This document shows, piece by piece, positions 43,693-52,654 of a stretch of 64,000 bases of DNA (positions within the stretch are counted from its first letter, which is position 1; the number at the start of each line of letters is the position of its first letter). Location of the stretch: positions 154,329 to 218,328 of the forward strand of contig NZ_CAJGZQ010000002.1 in assembly GCF_904846185.1 (NCBI RefSeq), read 5' to 3'. Source of the DNA: Psychrobacter immobilis. Its GTDB lineage: Bacteria; Pseudomonadota; Gammaproteobacteria; Pseudomonadales; Moraxellaceae. The notes beneath the pieces were generated by a model. That model was given only the letters and a program-made list of their open reading frames with translations. It was not told the DNA's origin and ran no database searches. Both the position numbers and the translations under genes were made by a program.

Positions 43693-44106
43693 TTATAAGT
43701 AAGGAGGTGTGCTAACTTGAAACGTCAGTTTAAAGCATTTTAGAAAGAATACTTAACAAAATAGACATTATCATTAACAATGCCATTCTAAGACAAGGGG
43801 TATGCTCTTTACAAGTCTTGTATAGAGATATATCGGGCATTCTAGAGAAATCGGTCACAGCGTCGTCATGTTTGCTCAGCCTGCTATTTGCCGTATTATC
43901 CTTTGCTGTACCTATTCATCTTGTACTGAGAAGACTATATGACTGAATTAGCTAGACGATAACCAAGCAAATGGGAAAGAGCTAATAAGACCCAGCGGAA
44001 AAGATAGGCTAATGTAATGCGGAGTGCGATTTTTTGTTTTACGTGACCAATATTGATGGTGCTAGCGACTTAAAAATAGTGAAATTTTTCAGTAAAAAAG
44101 AACACT
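43693..44106. other. Intergenic region without recognised gene
   Basis: The region is AT-rich and lies upstream of the DUF2946 gene. It includes ATTATCATTAACAAT, which is only weakly Fur-like, and a strong AAGGAGGTG on the plus strand (from 43700) that leads into an eight-codon TTG-started frame and so probably is chance. Nothing else was seen. Confidence 0.5.
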
Positions 44107-44496
44107 TTAACAACTATTGCTCTCTATATTGTTTTTCTCGATAATATCGATTTTTCTCTCTAATTCTATAATCTGTAACTTACAGCTCTTATAGTGATCT
44201 TCTTGATTGCCCTCTATGTCCTTAAGGGTTCTTTGATAGATACGGTTATACAGTGAGGTTAGAGCTTTTTTAATTGCTTTGATTTCTTTCGAAGATAAAT
44301 CCATTTGCTTATCAAAATCAGGTGCTTTTATTTTTGCACATAGCTCAAAAAGTGTGAGATTAAAATCTTGATAGTATTGTTGCACTGAGTTTTCTTTTGA
44401 TTGATCGCTATATTGGATGTTTTTTTTCATCAGAATGAGCAAAGCACTATCAATCAAGTTTTTTTCATAATCTGTCAAACATAAGTAATGGTTCAT
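44107..44496 (-). CDS. Hypothetical helical protein
   Basis: A 129-residue protein that I do not recognise. It is predicted to be almost wholly alpha-helical: a first helix LTDYEKNLIDSALLILMKK, a middle part with LSSKEIKAIKKALTSLYNRIYQ, and a C-terminal coiled-coil-like stretch (LQIIELERKIDIIEKNN). There is no signal peptide or membrane segment and one Cys at the very end. Codon use is AT-rich compared with the neighbours, which may indicate transfer. GAGA lies 9 bases before the ATG. It has no operon partner. It may be a small cytoplasmic or phage-derived protein. Confidence 0.55.
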   Translation of the reverse strand: MNHYLCLTDYEKNLIDSALLILMKKNIQYSDQSKENSVQQYYQDFNLTLFELCAKIKAPDFDKQMDLSSKEIKAIKKALTSLYNRIYQRTLKDIEGNQEDHYKSCKLQIIELERKIDIIEKNNIESNSC

Positions 44497-45036
44497 TACA
44501 TCGATTCTCAGTTATTTCAAAATTGCTATTCAGAAGACCATAAGTTTGGCTACTTTAAAAAAATCCCAACCCCAACGACTCTTGCAAAATACTTATCTAG
44601 CCTGCTTAGTTTGGTCTTCACTCTTTAAAAGACTTTATTGTGATGCGGCATATCATCAATGGCTTTGAATAATCAACGCATTTTATAGGGTGGAAATGAA
44701 AGTATCGTGACAACGTCTACGCTTTATAAAAAATATGCCAAAGCCAGTCACCCTAATCTATATATAAGATATCTTTTCATTCGCTATTACTTGCCCGTCT
44801 AGAAAAGCGCCAATATGACGCTTATAGCGTACCACTTAAGAAACCTTCCCTCATTAAGGCTACCTTTCTTTAATCTTCATAAATCTACTTAACGTTTGAA
44901 TCATTTATCATTCTCGTTGTCGATAGAGCAGATTTTTATCACGATGCTTTTTATCACGTGAATGCTTTGCTTGATATTGAGTAAGGCAGTTTCAACCACA
45001 ACTCATAACCAATATGACTTTATACGAGAAAAAATA
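44497..45036. other. Long intergenic region without recognised gene
   Basis: About 540 AT-rich bases between a minus-strand hypothetical gene and the basic secreted protein gene. I see no open frame with codon bias, no inverted repeat of note and no RNA gene. The promoter of the basic protein gene must lie at its right end. Confidence 0.5.
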
Positions 45037-45297
45037 ATGAAAAAAATAATGATAAGTTCAATGCTAGCCATTACTGCTTGCTTCACAATGGTTAGCCAAG
45101 CAAGTGCTGCGCCGCAAATCGCTAAGCATCATGTTGCTCAAGTGAAGCATCAAAAGGTCAATGCAAAGTTTGATAATAAACATCAGCATGTGAAGAAAAA
45201 GGCAGTAGTGTCAAAGCATCAATCAAAAAAACCAGCGGCTCATCTCAAAGCAAAAAGCAAATATCAAGCTAAGCATACTCATGGACATCGTTCTTAA
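45037..45297 (+). CDS. Small basic His/Lys-rich secreted protein, Asr-like
   Basis: An 86-residue protein with a clear Sec signal (MKKIMISSMLAITACFTMVSQASA, split at SASA-A by rule) and a mature part of about 60 residues made almost only of Lys, His, Ala, Gln and Ser (KHHVAQVKHQK, HQHVKKKAVV, KHTHGHRS). Its composition resembles the acid-shock protein Asr of enterobacteria, an unstructured periplasmic chaperone or buffer, but the repeats differ, so homology is uncertain. It could bind metal through its many His. The ATG at 45037 has GAGAAAA upstream. It is monocistronic with a perfect terminator behind it. Confidence 0.7.
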   Translation: MKKIMISSMLAITACFTMVSQASAAPQIAKHHVAQVKHQKVNAKFDNKHQHVKKKAVVSKHQSKKPAAHLKAKSKYQAKHTHGHRS

Positions 45298-45319
45298 TCG
45301 TTCAGCTGACTGATATAAA

Positions 45320-45350
45320 AATAGCGCCCATATTAGGCGCTATTTTTTTG
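45320..45350 (+). terminator. Intrinsic terminator after the basic protein gene
   Basis: AAATAGCGCC and GGCGCTATTT form a perfect 10-bp stem around a 7-base loop, followed by a T run. Confidence 0.9.
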
Positions 45351-45433
45351 TTTCGTTGTTATGTAATAAGTGCTATGTGACGAAAGCTATGTAACAAGGC
45401 TATATGGTAAAGGGCATGTCACCATGATAATCA

Positions 45434-46141
45434 CTACTGACTGTTTAAAGTCACCGTCTTAGTACTACCATTACTACTAGGCTGACTCAGTGTCACTTTG
45501 CTTGCTAAGATATCGCCTTTGGCATTGATCTTGTAGCATTCTGATGAAGTGCCTGCAGGGTCAAAGCTGAGTAATAGATTGCCTGAGGTTTCTATGCAGA
45601 ACCATGCGGTATTATTCGTATCACGCGATAAAGACCAGTCTTGGTTATAAGTCCCTATCTTGTTACGCATACTGCTATCGGCATAGACATTTTCCGTCAG
45701 TAGCTTACTAGAAGCGCCCACTGTCGCCACTTTAGGAATGGTGGTCGTCTGGTTAGATAGTGAGTATTTACCTGTACCGTCTGTAAAACCATGGAATATC
45801 AGTGGATTTAGGGTGAAGTAATTGATAGCGACGGATTGATTGGTGATTTGATTATTCATCTTATTGATGGTGTTTATTTCGGTACCTTGTACAGACTTAT
45901 TATTAAATACCATACTGCCTTTAGGCGTCACTTGAATCTCTGCTGACACGCTTTGACTGCCGACAACTGCAACTAATTTATCACTGCGTTGTTTGGTATA
46001 GATGTTGAGCATGGCAGTTTCAACAGGGTATTGAGTGACGATACCATTGTCATTATTGTTTTGACCCGTGCTCCCTGTCATTCCACCAGCACAAGCGCTT
46101 AAACCCAGTCCTGCTGCAATACATAAACTTAGTGTCTTCAT
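45434..46141 (-). CDS. Predicted lipoprotein of unknown function
   Basis: A 235-residue exported protein. The N-terminus MKTLSLCIAAGLGLSACAGG is a lipoprotein signal with lipobox LSAC, Cys at 17. An Asn/Gly-rich linker follows, then a beta-rich domain with repeated Asn-Gln-Thr segments (NQITNQSVAINYF, LSNQTTTIPKV) and a Cys pair near the end (WFCIETSGN and SECYKINAKG). It resembles hypothetical surface lipoproteins of Moraxellaceae, with no named domain recognised. GAGGAC lies 8 bases before the ATG. It stands alone, followed by nothing on its strand for about 130 bases. Confidence 0.7.
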   Translation of the reverse strand: MKTLSLCIAAGLGLSACAGGMTGSTGQNNNDNGIVTQYPVETAMLNIYTKQRSDKLVAVVGSQSVSAEIQVTPKGSMVFNNKSVQGTEINTINKMNNQITNQSVAINYFTLNPLIFHGFTDGTGKYSLSNQTTTIPKVATVGASSKLLTENVYADSSMRNKIGTYNQDWSLSRDTNNTAWFCIETSGNLLLSFDPAGTSSECYKINAKGDILASKVTLSQPSSNGSTKTVTLNSQ

Positions 46142-46336
46142 TATTTTGTCCTCAACTTTTAAATGTATGATTTGATATCTACTATAATCGAATTTTTAAA
46201 CAATGACATCTGCTAACTGTCTTAGACTCTGCTATTTTTAGTCCGCCCATACCAACGGTACTTCGTGAAGACACATCCTAGTTATGAGTTGGCTTTATAA
46301 TAAAAAATATTTGGTTGAGAAAATCTGCAGACCACA

Positions 46337-46370
46337 AAAAAGCCAGACAATTTAAGTTGTCTGGCTTTTT
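46337..46370 (-). terminator. Intrinsic terminator after rluF
   Basis: AAAAAGCCAGACAA and TTGTCTGGCTTTTT form a perfect 14-bp stem around TTTAAG. On the minus strand it follows rluF after about 70 bases. The remaining 46142-46438 gap holds no gene. Confidence 0.88.
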
Positions 46371-46438
46371 GTGCAGTATTTCTTATCAGCTGTCTTAATT
46401 AGTTAACCATTAACCATCAATCTATAGTCGCGATACTG

Positions 46439-47425
46439 CTACCGCTTAGAACTTCGACCTTTTGCAGGGCGCTTACCATTTGTAGCAGGTTTGCCATTGC
46501 CCACAGCCTTCTTGCCATTACCAAAAGGACGTCTATCTTTACCTTTAGAACCCGCTGGTTTTCTAGCGTCATCCTTGGCGTGTTTCTTGTTGCCCTTTGC
46601 TGCCCCCGCTGATTTCGAAGACGTTTTTGTTTTTGATGAATCATCAGTACGAGCATTTTTTCGTGGCGCATTACGAGATTTCTTGCCCGGATTACTGGCA
46701 TCTGAAGAAGAACCTTCTATGGACTTAAGTAAAACAGACAACTCTTTTTCGGTTAAATCTCGCCAATCTCCAACGGGAGTACCTTTAAGACTGACATTCA
46801 TGATCCGCGTACGCTCAAGCTTCACCACTTCATAGCCAAAATGCTCACACATACGACGAATTTGACGGTTTAAACCCTGCACTAGCGTGATGTTAAACAC
46901 GGTGGGTGCCACCTTAGTAACTGGACATTTCTTGGTCACCTTCCCAAGCATTGGCACGCCACCAGCTAAACCCTCAATAAAACTATCTGTTATCGGCTTG
47001 TTCACCGTCACCAAATATTCTTTTTCGTGGTTGTTACCAGCACGAAGTACCTTATTAACCAGATCACCATTACTGGTCAAAAAGATTAAACCCTGAGAGT
47101 CTTTATCCAACCGTCCAATCGGAAAAATACGTGTACTATGTCGAACGAAATCAACGATATTATCTTTTTCTGAAGCTTCCGTAGTGCTCACAATACCCAC
47201 GGGTTTATTCAAGACAATAAACACAAAATCATCCGCCTCTCGCGGCTCAATGAGTTGCCCGTTGACTTTTACCGTATCTCCAGCAACCACTTGATCACCT
47301 ACTTGAGCACGCTTACCATTGATGTATACATTACCTTGTTCAACAAAGCGGTCAGCGTCTCGCCTGGAGCAAATACCGCTTTCGCTGATGTATTTATTTA
47401 AACGAGTTGAGGAAGCGTTAAACAT
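46439..47425 (-). CDS. rluF: 23S rRNA pseudouridine(2604) synthase RluF
   Basis: A 328-residue RsuA-family pseudouridine synthase that modifies U2604 of 23S rRNA. An S4 RNA-binding domain (7-60: [19 protein letters not shown]) precedes the catalytic domain with the nucleophile in [18 protein letters not shown] near residue 105. The specific RluF parts ([39 protein letters not shown]) match E. coli RluF almost residue for residue. The C-terminal 90 residues are a Lys/Arg/Gly/Ser-rich basic tail that is longer than in E. coli. The ATG at 47425 is used. A terminator lies downstream. Confidence 0.95.
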   Translation of the reverse strand: MFNASSTRLNKYISESGICSRRDADRFVEQGNVYINGKRAQVGDQVVAGDTVKVNGQLIEPREADDFVFIVLNKPVGIVSTTEASEKDNIVDFVRHSTRIFPIGRLDKDSQGLIFLTSNGDLVNKVLRAGNNHEKEYLVTVNKPITDSFIEGLAGGVPMLGKVTKKCPVTKVAPTVFNITLVQGLNRQIRRMCEHFGYEVVKLERTRIMNVSLKGTPVGDWRDLTEKELSVLLKSIEGSSSDASNPGKKSRNAPRKNARTDDSSKTKTSSKSAGAAKGNKKHAKDDARKPAGSKGKDRRPFGNGKKAVGNGKPATNGKRPAKGRSSKR

Positions 47426-47582
47426 AAAGCACCGTTTTACCTGATAAGCAGCATTTTTTTACTAAGAAAAAAGCCTAAATTAAAGGGGTTATCAACAAAG
47501 AGATGGCTCACATTATATAGGAAATTCAATATCCATTTCGGGAGAGAAGGGCAAAACCTTAGAAATATATCCAGTATCGTAT

Positions 47583-47813
47583 TTGTACCTATTAGAATCA
47601 ATGTTCTCCCAATTTTGTTTCTACGGATTTGACGGTAGAGGTAATACTTTATTCACTGATTTTTATCGCAGGCTGAGTACTAAGAAATGGGCAATGATGC
47701 CCAAGTGTTCTATAGACCCAGTACTACGAAGTATCAATGATTTGATAGAGAAGGGGATGTTGGAAAAATATGATGCTTCTGAGCGTAGTACAAATTACGA
47801 GGTTGCCTTGTGA
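47583..47813 (+). pseudogene. C-terminal remnant of a Fic-family protein
   Basis: About 76 codons that resemble the winged-helix C-terminus of long Fic (AMP-transferase) proteins: a KKWAMMPKCSIDPVLR segment, then SINDLIEKGML, then a RSTNYEVAL ending. Intact Fic proteins carry SSKWAK-KCSQDTA-RDI-DLIERGIL and GGGRSTSY in this place. The catalytic HPFxxGNGR part is missing, and nothing upstream to 47426 restores it. The first residues (YLLESMFSQF) are poorly conserved. A start at 47583 is TTG and at 47601 ATG; neither is convincing, so I call it a decayed fragment. Confidence 0.55.
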
Positions 47814-48039
47814 ACAAAATTGCTAGGGGTTTGAATTTTACTGTCCAGTTGGTTAGTTAGACTCTCTCAAGCTAGTTTCTACAGGATTGACAGCATAGGT
47901 CAAGGATAACCAAGCTGAGTACATTTCAAAAAATGTATCATGTGCATGTGCTAAATTGGTAAGGATAAGCGATGTAAACTCACCGCGATTATCTATGTAA
48001 ATTTGCTGTGAATAGTCACAGCATCGAATGAAAGGCTTA

Positions 48040-48813
48040 TTAAAACAGCACATTCAGGTTTCTTATTATCATTATTACGCCACTAATAACCATTAGCATG
48101 AGTAGCATTATTCTAAACTGACTAATACTCATACCGGCCAAAAAGCGTTTGCCGATGATATTGCCAATAACGGCACCTAATCCTAAAACAATGCCATATA
48201 CCCAAAGCTTGACGGTGAATATACCAAAAAAAGAATAGCTGCCGATTTGTACCATACCTACAAAAAAAGAATTAGCCGTTTTGGTAGCAATAAGGTTTTC
48301 TTTTTCTAGTCCAGCATTCATATAAAAAGGGTTAAGGATAGGGCCGAGACCGCCCACTAATGTGCTCATGAAAGCAATCATAAAGCCCAAAGGTATAAAA
48401 CCTGCTTTTGGCATATCAAAAGTTTTATTTACCTTACCAAACTTATATTGGAATATGGTAGACACCAAAAACACGCCAACCAATAACTGAATCCAGCCAG
48501 CATCTAAACGACTAAAAACAAATGCTGCTAGCCACACACCTACAATGGCACTTGGTACGTAATATTTGGTCAACGACCAATCAATATCATTCCAGAATAG
48601 ATATAGTCGAGATGTATTGCTAATCAAAGTAGCCAAATTGATCACAGGTGGTGCAACCGCTGTCCCTATCATCCAAGAAGTGGCTGGTATCAGTAACATG
48701 GCACCGCCACCACCCGATATAGTAGAGATGATAAAAGCGGCCATGCCAGCGAAAAACAAGCCTACTAAATGCCAACTTGGGATGGATTGTAGTAAATCTA
48801 AAACAAGGAGCAC
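48040..48813 (-). CDS. TSUP (TauE/SafE) family permease
   Basis: A 257-residue membrane protein with eight predicted helices and the internal duplication of TSUP transporters. The first repeat has AFIISTISGGGGAMLLIP and the second has STLVGGLGPILNPFYMNAG, both Gly-rich family signatures. TSUP proteins export or import sulfite, sulfoacetate, sulfolactate or similar organic anions. It lies 216 bases after tctA on the same strand and may belong to the same carboxylate or sulfonate pathway, although the tctA terminator separates them. The ATG at 48813 is used; substrate not predictable. Confidence 0.88.
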   Translation of the reverse strand: MLLVLDLLQSIPSWHLVGLFFAGMAAFIISTISGGGGAMLLIPATSWMIGTAVAPPVINLATLISNTSRLYLFWNDIDWSLTKYYVPSAIVGVWLAAFVFSRLDAGWIQLLVGVFLVSTIFQYKFGKVNKTFDMPKAGFIPLGFMIAFMSTLVGGLGPILNPFYMNAGLEKENLIATKTANSFFVGMVQIGSYSFFGIFTVKLWVYGIVLGLGAVIGNIIGKRFLAGMSISQFRIMLLMLMVISGVIMIIRNLNVLF

Positions 48814-48958
48814 TATAAAATCCTATTTCATGAGTGACATCAAGTGGTAGTAGTCAACTAAATCTGGCTAACTGATAAGAGGTTTTATTAGAGTAGCATT
48901 TTTATTCCTCTAGCAATTTCAACGCGTTCATTGAAAGTATCGGGTGTAACTATTTCCT

Positions 48959-48994
48959 AAAAAAATGGTGGTCATACATAGAGTATAACCACCA
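48959..48994 (-). terminator. Intrinsic terminator after tctA
   Basis: TGGTGGT and ACCACCA form the base of a hairpin whose inner part also pairs (ATAC with GTAT). On the minus strand the stem is followed by seven U, about 35 bases after the tctA stop. Confidence 0.82.
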
Positions 48995-49028
48995 CCGGAG
49001 AGTATTTTGAGAACAGAGTAACTAAAAC

Positions 49029-50531
49029 TTAAATAGTAGGCTTAAATTTTCTACGGTAGATACTACGTATAACTGGCATGAATACCATCAAAATAGCCAA
49101 CAACCATAGCACTACTGTGATAGGGCTGCTCCATAAGATACTAAGCTCGCCTTGAGAGATAGATAGGGCTCGTCTTAAATTAGACTCCATGAGCTCACCC
49201 AATACATAGCCCAAAATAAGCGCTGATAAGGGGAAGTTTAGTTTACGTAAGAAGTAACCGAAGACACCAAGTGCCACCATAAATACCAAGTCAAAAGTCG
49301 TGCTATGGATAGAATATACGCCAACGAAACTGACCGCAGCAATGGCTGGTATCAAGATGTAGTTTGGTACATCAAGCAGTTTGGCGAACAAACCTACCAA
49401 AGGGATGTTCATGATTAGCAAAATAACGTTACAGATAAATAATGAGGCAATCAGACCCCATACGATATCTGGCTGCTCAGTAAATAACTGTGGACCCGGT
49501 GTAATGTTATATAACGTCAACGCACCCATCATGACTGCTGTCGTACCAGAACCTGGCACACCTAGCGTCAACATTGGCACAAATGAGCCACAAGCTGAGG
49601 CATTATTAGCTGCTTCTGGCGATGCAACACCGCGAAGATCACCATCACCAAAGGTTCCAGTATCACCAGCGATTTTACGTTCACTAGCATAAGTCATTGC
49701 ACTGGCAATCGTTGCGCCTGCACCTGGTAAGATACCAACGACAAAGCCCATTAGACCACTACGTAGCATGGCTCCAAAAGCAAAAGTAAACTCTTTAAAG
49801 TTTAATAAACTGCGCTTACCTTGTTCAATAACCTTGTGTCCAGTCGTTGTTTTTTCGAGCAAGATTAGAATTTCACTCACACTAAAGAAACCAATAACAA
49901 TGGTGGTAAACTGAATACCATCAGATAGGTTGACGGAATCAAAGGTAAAGCGATAAATACCCGTAACGGCATCAACCCCAACAGTTGCTAGACCAAGACC
50001 AATTAATGCGGCAATACCCGTCTTAACTGGCTGATCACCTACCAAACCACTTAAACACGTGATAGCAAATACCATCAGTACAAAATATTCAGCAGGTCCA
50101 AATGAGATTGCCCATTTGGCTAATAATGGCGCAAATAGCACCACGCCGATTGTCGCGATAGTGGCACCGACGAAAGAGCTGATAGCAGATAAAGACAGTG
50201 CAATACCAGCCTTGCCTTGTTTTGCCAATGGATAGCCATCCAAAGTCGTCATAATGGCGCCGGCATCACCGGGTACGTTAATAAGAATGGCAGAAATACG
50301 ACCACCATATTCACAACCAAGATAAACGGCTGCTAGCAAAATGAGCGCACTCTCAGGCGGCAAACCAAGGGCAAAAGCGAATGGCAGTAATATCGCTACA
50401 CCATTAATCGGGCCAAGACCCGGCAACATGCCCACAATCGTACCTAAAAAAGCTCCGATTAGTGCCAGCAGTAAGTTTTTTGGGGTAGATGCAACAGCAA
50501 AGCCATGCATCAAAAAATCAAAAGTATCCAT
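49029..50531 (-). CDS. tctA: Tripartite tricarboxylate transporter large permease TctA
   Basis: A 500-residue membrane protein with about twelve helices and the TctA family blocks: LIGAFLGTIVGMLPGLGPINGVAILLP near the N-terminus, YLGCEYGGRISAILINVPGDAGAIMTTLDGYPLAKQGKAG in the first third, and MGFVVGILPGAGATIAS followed by EAANNASACGSFVPMLTLGVPGSGTTAVMMGAL in the middle. It moves a carboxylate across the inner membrane with the help of TctB and the TctC binding protein. It follows tctB after 5 bases and is part of the tctCBA transcript. Substrates in the family include citrate, tartrate, glutarate and aromatic diacids; none can be picked here. Confidence 0.93.
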   Translation of the reverse strand: MDTFDFLMHGFAVASTPKNLLLALIGAFLGTIVGMLPGLGPINGVAILLPFAFALGLPPESALILLAAVYLGCEYGGRISAILINVPGDAGAIMTTLDGYPLAKQGKAGIALSLSAISSFVGATIATIGVVLFAPLLAKWAISFGPAEYFVLMVFAITCLSGLVGDQPVKTGIAALIGLGLATVGVDAVTGIYRFTFDSVNLSDGIQFTTIVIGFFSVSEILILLEKTTTGHKVIEQGKRSLLNFKEFTFAFGAMLRSGLMGFVVGILPGAGATIASAMTYASERKIAGDTGTFGDGDLRGVASPEAANNASACGSFVPMLTLGVPGSGTTAVMMGALTLYNITPGPQLFTEQPDIVWGLIASLFICNVILLIMNIPLVGLFAKLLDVPNYILIPAIAAVSFVGVYSIHSTTFDLVFMVALGVFGYFLRKLNFPLSALILGYVLGELMESNLRRALSISQGELSILWSSPITVVLWLLAILMVFMPVIRSIYRRKFKPTI

Positions 50532-50536
50532 ATTGG

Positions 50537-50992
50537 CTATCCTATTATCCCTGACAACAATCCGAGTGGTAATTTGACATCTAAAAATAGGTCAAATAAG
50601 ACATATAAGCCAATACTGATTAACACTGAAAAGATAAAACTCTTGAGAGGATTACCTGCAAACAGTAAACCTACGGCGAAAGACATCAGAATAGTGGCAA
50701 GAATAAAGCCCAATACTTCAAAAATGAGACCATAGACCAATAAGGCAAGCGCACATAAAATAAGATTACGGATGATCGTTTTATTTAAACCCAATTCAAT
50801 CGTTTTAGTAAAACTGGCGGGACGAAAAGCCACGACTAAGCAGCCAAAGGCAAGCAGGGAAAAGATTAAAATAGGGTAAGGACGAGGACCAATTGGGTCA
50901 TAAGCAATAGGGGCAACATAACCAATGGCTAAGTATATTAAGAATATACTGACCAGTGCCATCAGCCCGGAAAACAAACGTTCCATTGTCAT
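50537..50992 (-). CDS. tctB: Tripartite tricarboxylate transporter small permease TctB
   Basis: A 151-residue protein with four membrane helices, the size and layout of TctB. The first helix (MERLFSGLMALVSIFLIYLAIG) is followed by YDPIGPRPYPILIFSLLAFG, which carries the family's GPxxYP segment. TctB helps TctA; its exact role is unclear. The ATG at 50992 is preferred because AAGGA stands at a proper distance, whereas the ATG at 51001 touches the ribosome site. The gene is between tctC (118-base gap) and tctA (5-base gap). Confidence 0.88.
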   Translation of the reverse strand: MTMERLFSGLMALVSIFLIYLAIGYVAPIAYDPIGPRPYPILIFSLLAFGCLVVAFRPASFTKTIELGLNKTIIRNLILCALALLVYGLIFEVLGFILATILMSFAVGLLFAGNPLKSFIFSVLISIGLYVLFDLFLDVKLPLGLLSGIIG

Positions 50993-51110
50993 AAGGAGCA
51001 TTCCTTGAATTTTGGGGCAAAAGGCTGACAGATAGACATCCTGCCAGCCCTTTGAGAAATACCAAAATATTTGATATTCAATTGCTAAAGGTTATTAAAT
51101 CTCAACGTAA

Positions 51111-52151
51111 CTATTTGGTTGGTGCTGCTTCAACAAGACCATATTCAGCAGATAACTCGCGTAGTTCGCCCGTACGTTTATAAACGTAGGCTTGTAGCTC
51201 ATCGCCAGTCATAGAGAAAGGCAGCAATTCTTGTTGCTCACGTATTTCAGCGAATTTCGGATCAACAAGCATCTTATCGAAAGCCTCTTTCCACCAATTA
51301 TAAGCACTAGGGCTTACGTCTGGACCCATGTAGTAACCACGAACGACTGGCCAGCTCACATCATAACCTTGCTCTTTCGCAGTAGGAATATCGGTCATCG
51401 TGCCGCCCAATCTTTCATCTGCAAATACCGCTAATACACGCAATTTACCTGCATTGGCTTGCGGCATAATCTCGGCAATACCAGCACTAACGACCGTAAT
51501 ATGATTGCCCATCACCGCTGTGATCGCCTCGCCGCCGCCTTCCATGGCAACATAGGTCATGTCACTAGGCTTGACACCGACGGCTTTGGCTAAAATGGCC
51601 GTTTGCATCCAATCTTGGCCACCAACGCTACCACCAGCACCGAAGCTGATCGCTTTTGGATCTTTTTTGAGCTCAGCAACTAAGCCGGCCAAATCTTTAA
51701 TAGGAGAGTCTGCATTGACTGCGATAGCGCCATAATCAGTACCAACACCCGCGAGCCATTTCACGTCTTTTTCAGTGAACTTACCAAATTTACCTTGCGA
51801 TAAATTAAGGATAGAGCCGGTAGAGAAGGCAATAATCGCATCGCCATTGTCACGATCATTGGCAACGATTTTGTTATAAGCAACAGCGCCGACGCCGCCT
51901 GGCATATAGGTGACGCGCATAGGATCTTTTAAGATACCAGTATCTCTTAAGCCAGCTTGGGCAAGCTTACAAGTCAAGTCAAAGCCGCCGCCCGGTTTGG
52001 CAGGTGCGATACATTCTGGACGTGAAGGGGCAGTGAGCTCAGTTGAGCCATCTGCGGCAGTCGCATCTGTACTGGCAGTTTCGTTTGCATTGTTACAAGC
52101 GGTCAAAGATAGGACAGACAGGCCAAGAGCCAGATAGGATAGTTTTTTCAC
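51111..52151 (-). CDS. tctC: Tripartite tricarboxylate transporter binding lipoprotein TctC
   Basis: A 346-residue extracytoplasmic binding protein. The lipoprotein signal ends LSLTACNN with C19, followed by a Thr/Ala/Asp linker. The TctC core has ECIAPAKPGGGFDLTCKLAQ, VTYMPGGVGAVAYNKIV, ISFGAGGSVGGQDWMQTAI and WPVVRGYYMGPDVSP. The start is a GTG at 52151 with AAGGAG upstream, which begins the signal directly; an earlier ATG at 52205 has no such site. It is first in the tctCBA transcript. A lipid anchor is less common than a cleaved signal in this family. Confidence 0.9.
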   Translation of the reverse strand: MKKLSYLALGLSVLSLTACNNANETASTDATAADGSTELTAPSRPECIAPAKPGGGFDLTCKLAQAGLRDTGILKDPMRVTYMPGGVGAVAYNKIVANDRDNGDAIIAFSTGSILNLSQGKFGKFTEKDVKWLAGVGTDYGAIAVNADSPIKDLAGLVAELKKDPKAISFGAGGSVGGQDWMQTAILAKAVGVKPSDMTYVAMEGGGEAITAVMGNHITVVSAGIAEIMPQANAGKLRVLAVFADERLGGTMTDIPTAKEQGYDVSWPVVRGYYMGPDVSPSAYNWWKEAFDKMLVDPKFAEIREQQELLPFSMTGDELQAYVYKRTGELRELSAEYGLVEAAPTK

Positions 52152-52654
52152 ACGACACTCCTTGTGTGTATTTTTACAGTAAAAATTCAATAGAGTTTTG
52201 GCCAAAATATAAAGTTATTACAGGTGAAGGTAGCATTCGATTAATGTGTCTCATTAACTTCATAAACGTATGCTTTTCATTGCTATGCAAAAGTAACAGA
52301 ATATTTTAAAAATAACAAGAAACATATGTATGTATATATGAATTTTATAGTAATATATTAAATTGAAGGCGGCATAAGGTCTCCTGTTGTAGCAATATGC
52401 AGGATGAATAAATGATATTTATTTCTTCGAAAAAAATATTTAAATTAATTAAAACAAATAGATAAGATGATTTGTTGATGGCGAAGATTATTGAGATATC
52501 CTAAAAGTAACGTTGATATCAGTACCATTACGAGGCTATGACAACGATTTAAGAAGTTGTGCATTTAGTGAGAAAAATAGATATATTGGGATCAAAATAT
52601 ATCAAGCATATGTAAAAATATTAAAAAATCACGGTATATTTTGCCTATGAGAAT
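52152..52654. other. AT-rich intergenic region upstream of tctC
   Basis: About 500 bases with no open frame of note on either strand, much of it very AT-rich. It holds the tctC promoter region and the 3' flank of the MatC-like gene. No strong hairpin or repeat was found. Confidence 0.5.

Noticed and set aside
43693..43740. Plus-strand micro-ORF after AAGGAGGTG
   Set aside because: It starts with TTG and has only eight codons; a chance ribosome-site match is more likely.
47853..48053. 66-codon minus-strand frame after the TSUP gene
   Set aside because: It overlaps the TSUP stop, has no ribosome site, and no family was recognised; it could be a gene remnant but the evidence is too thin.
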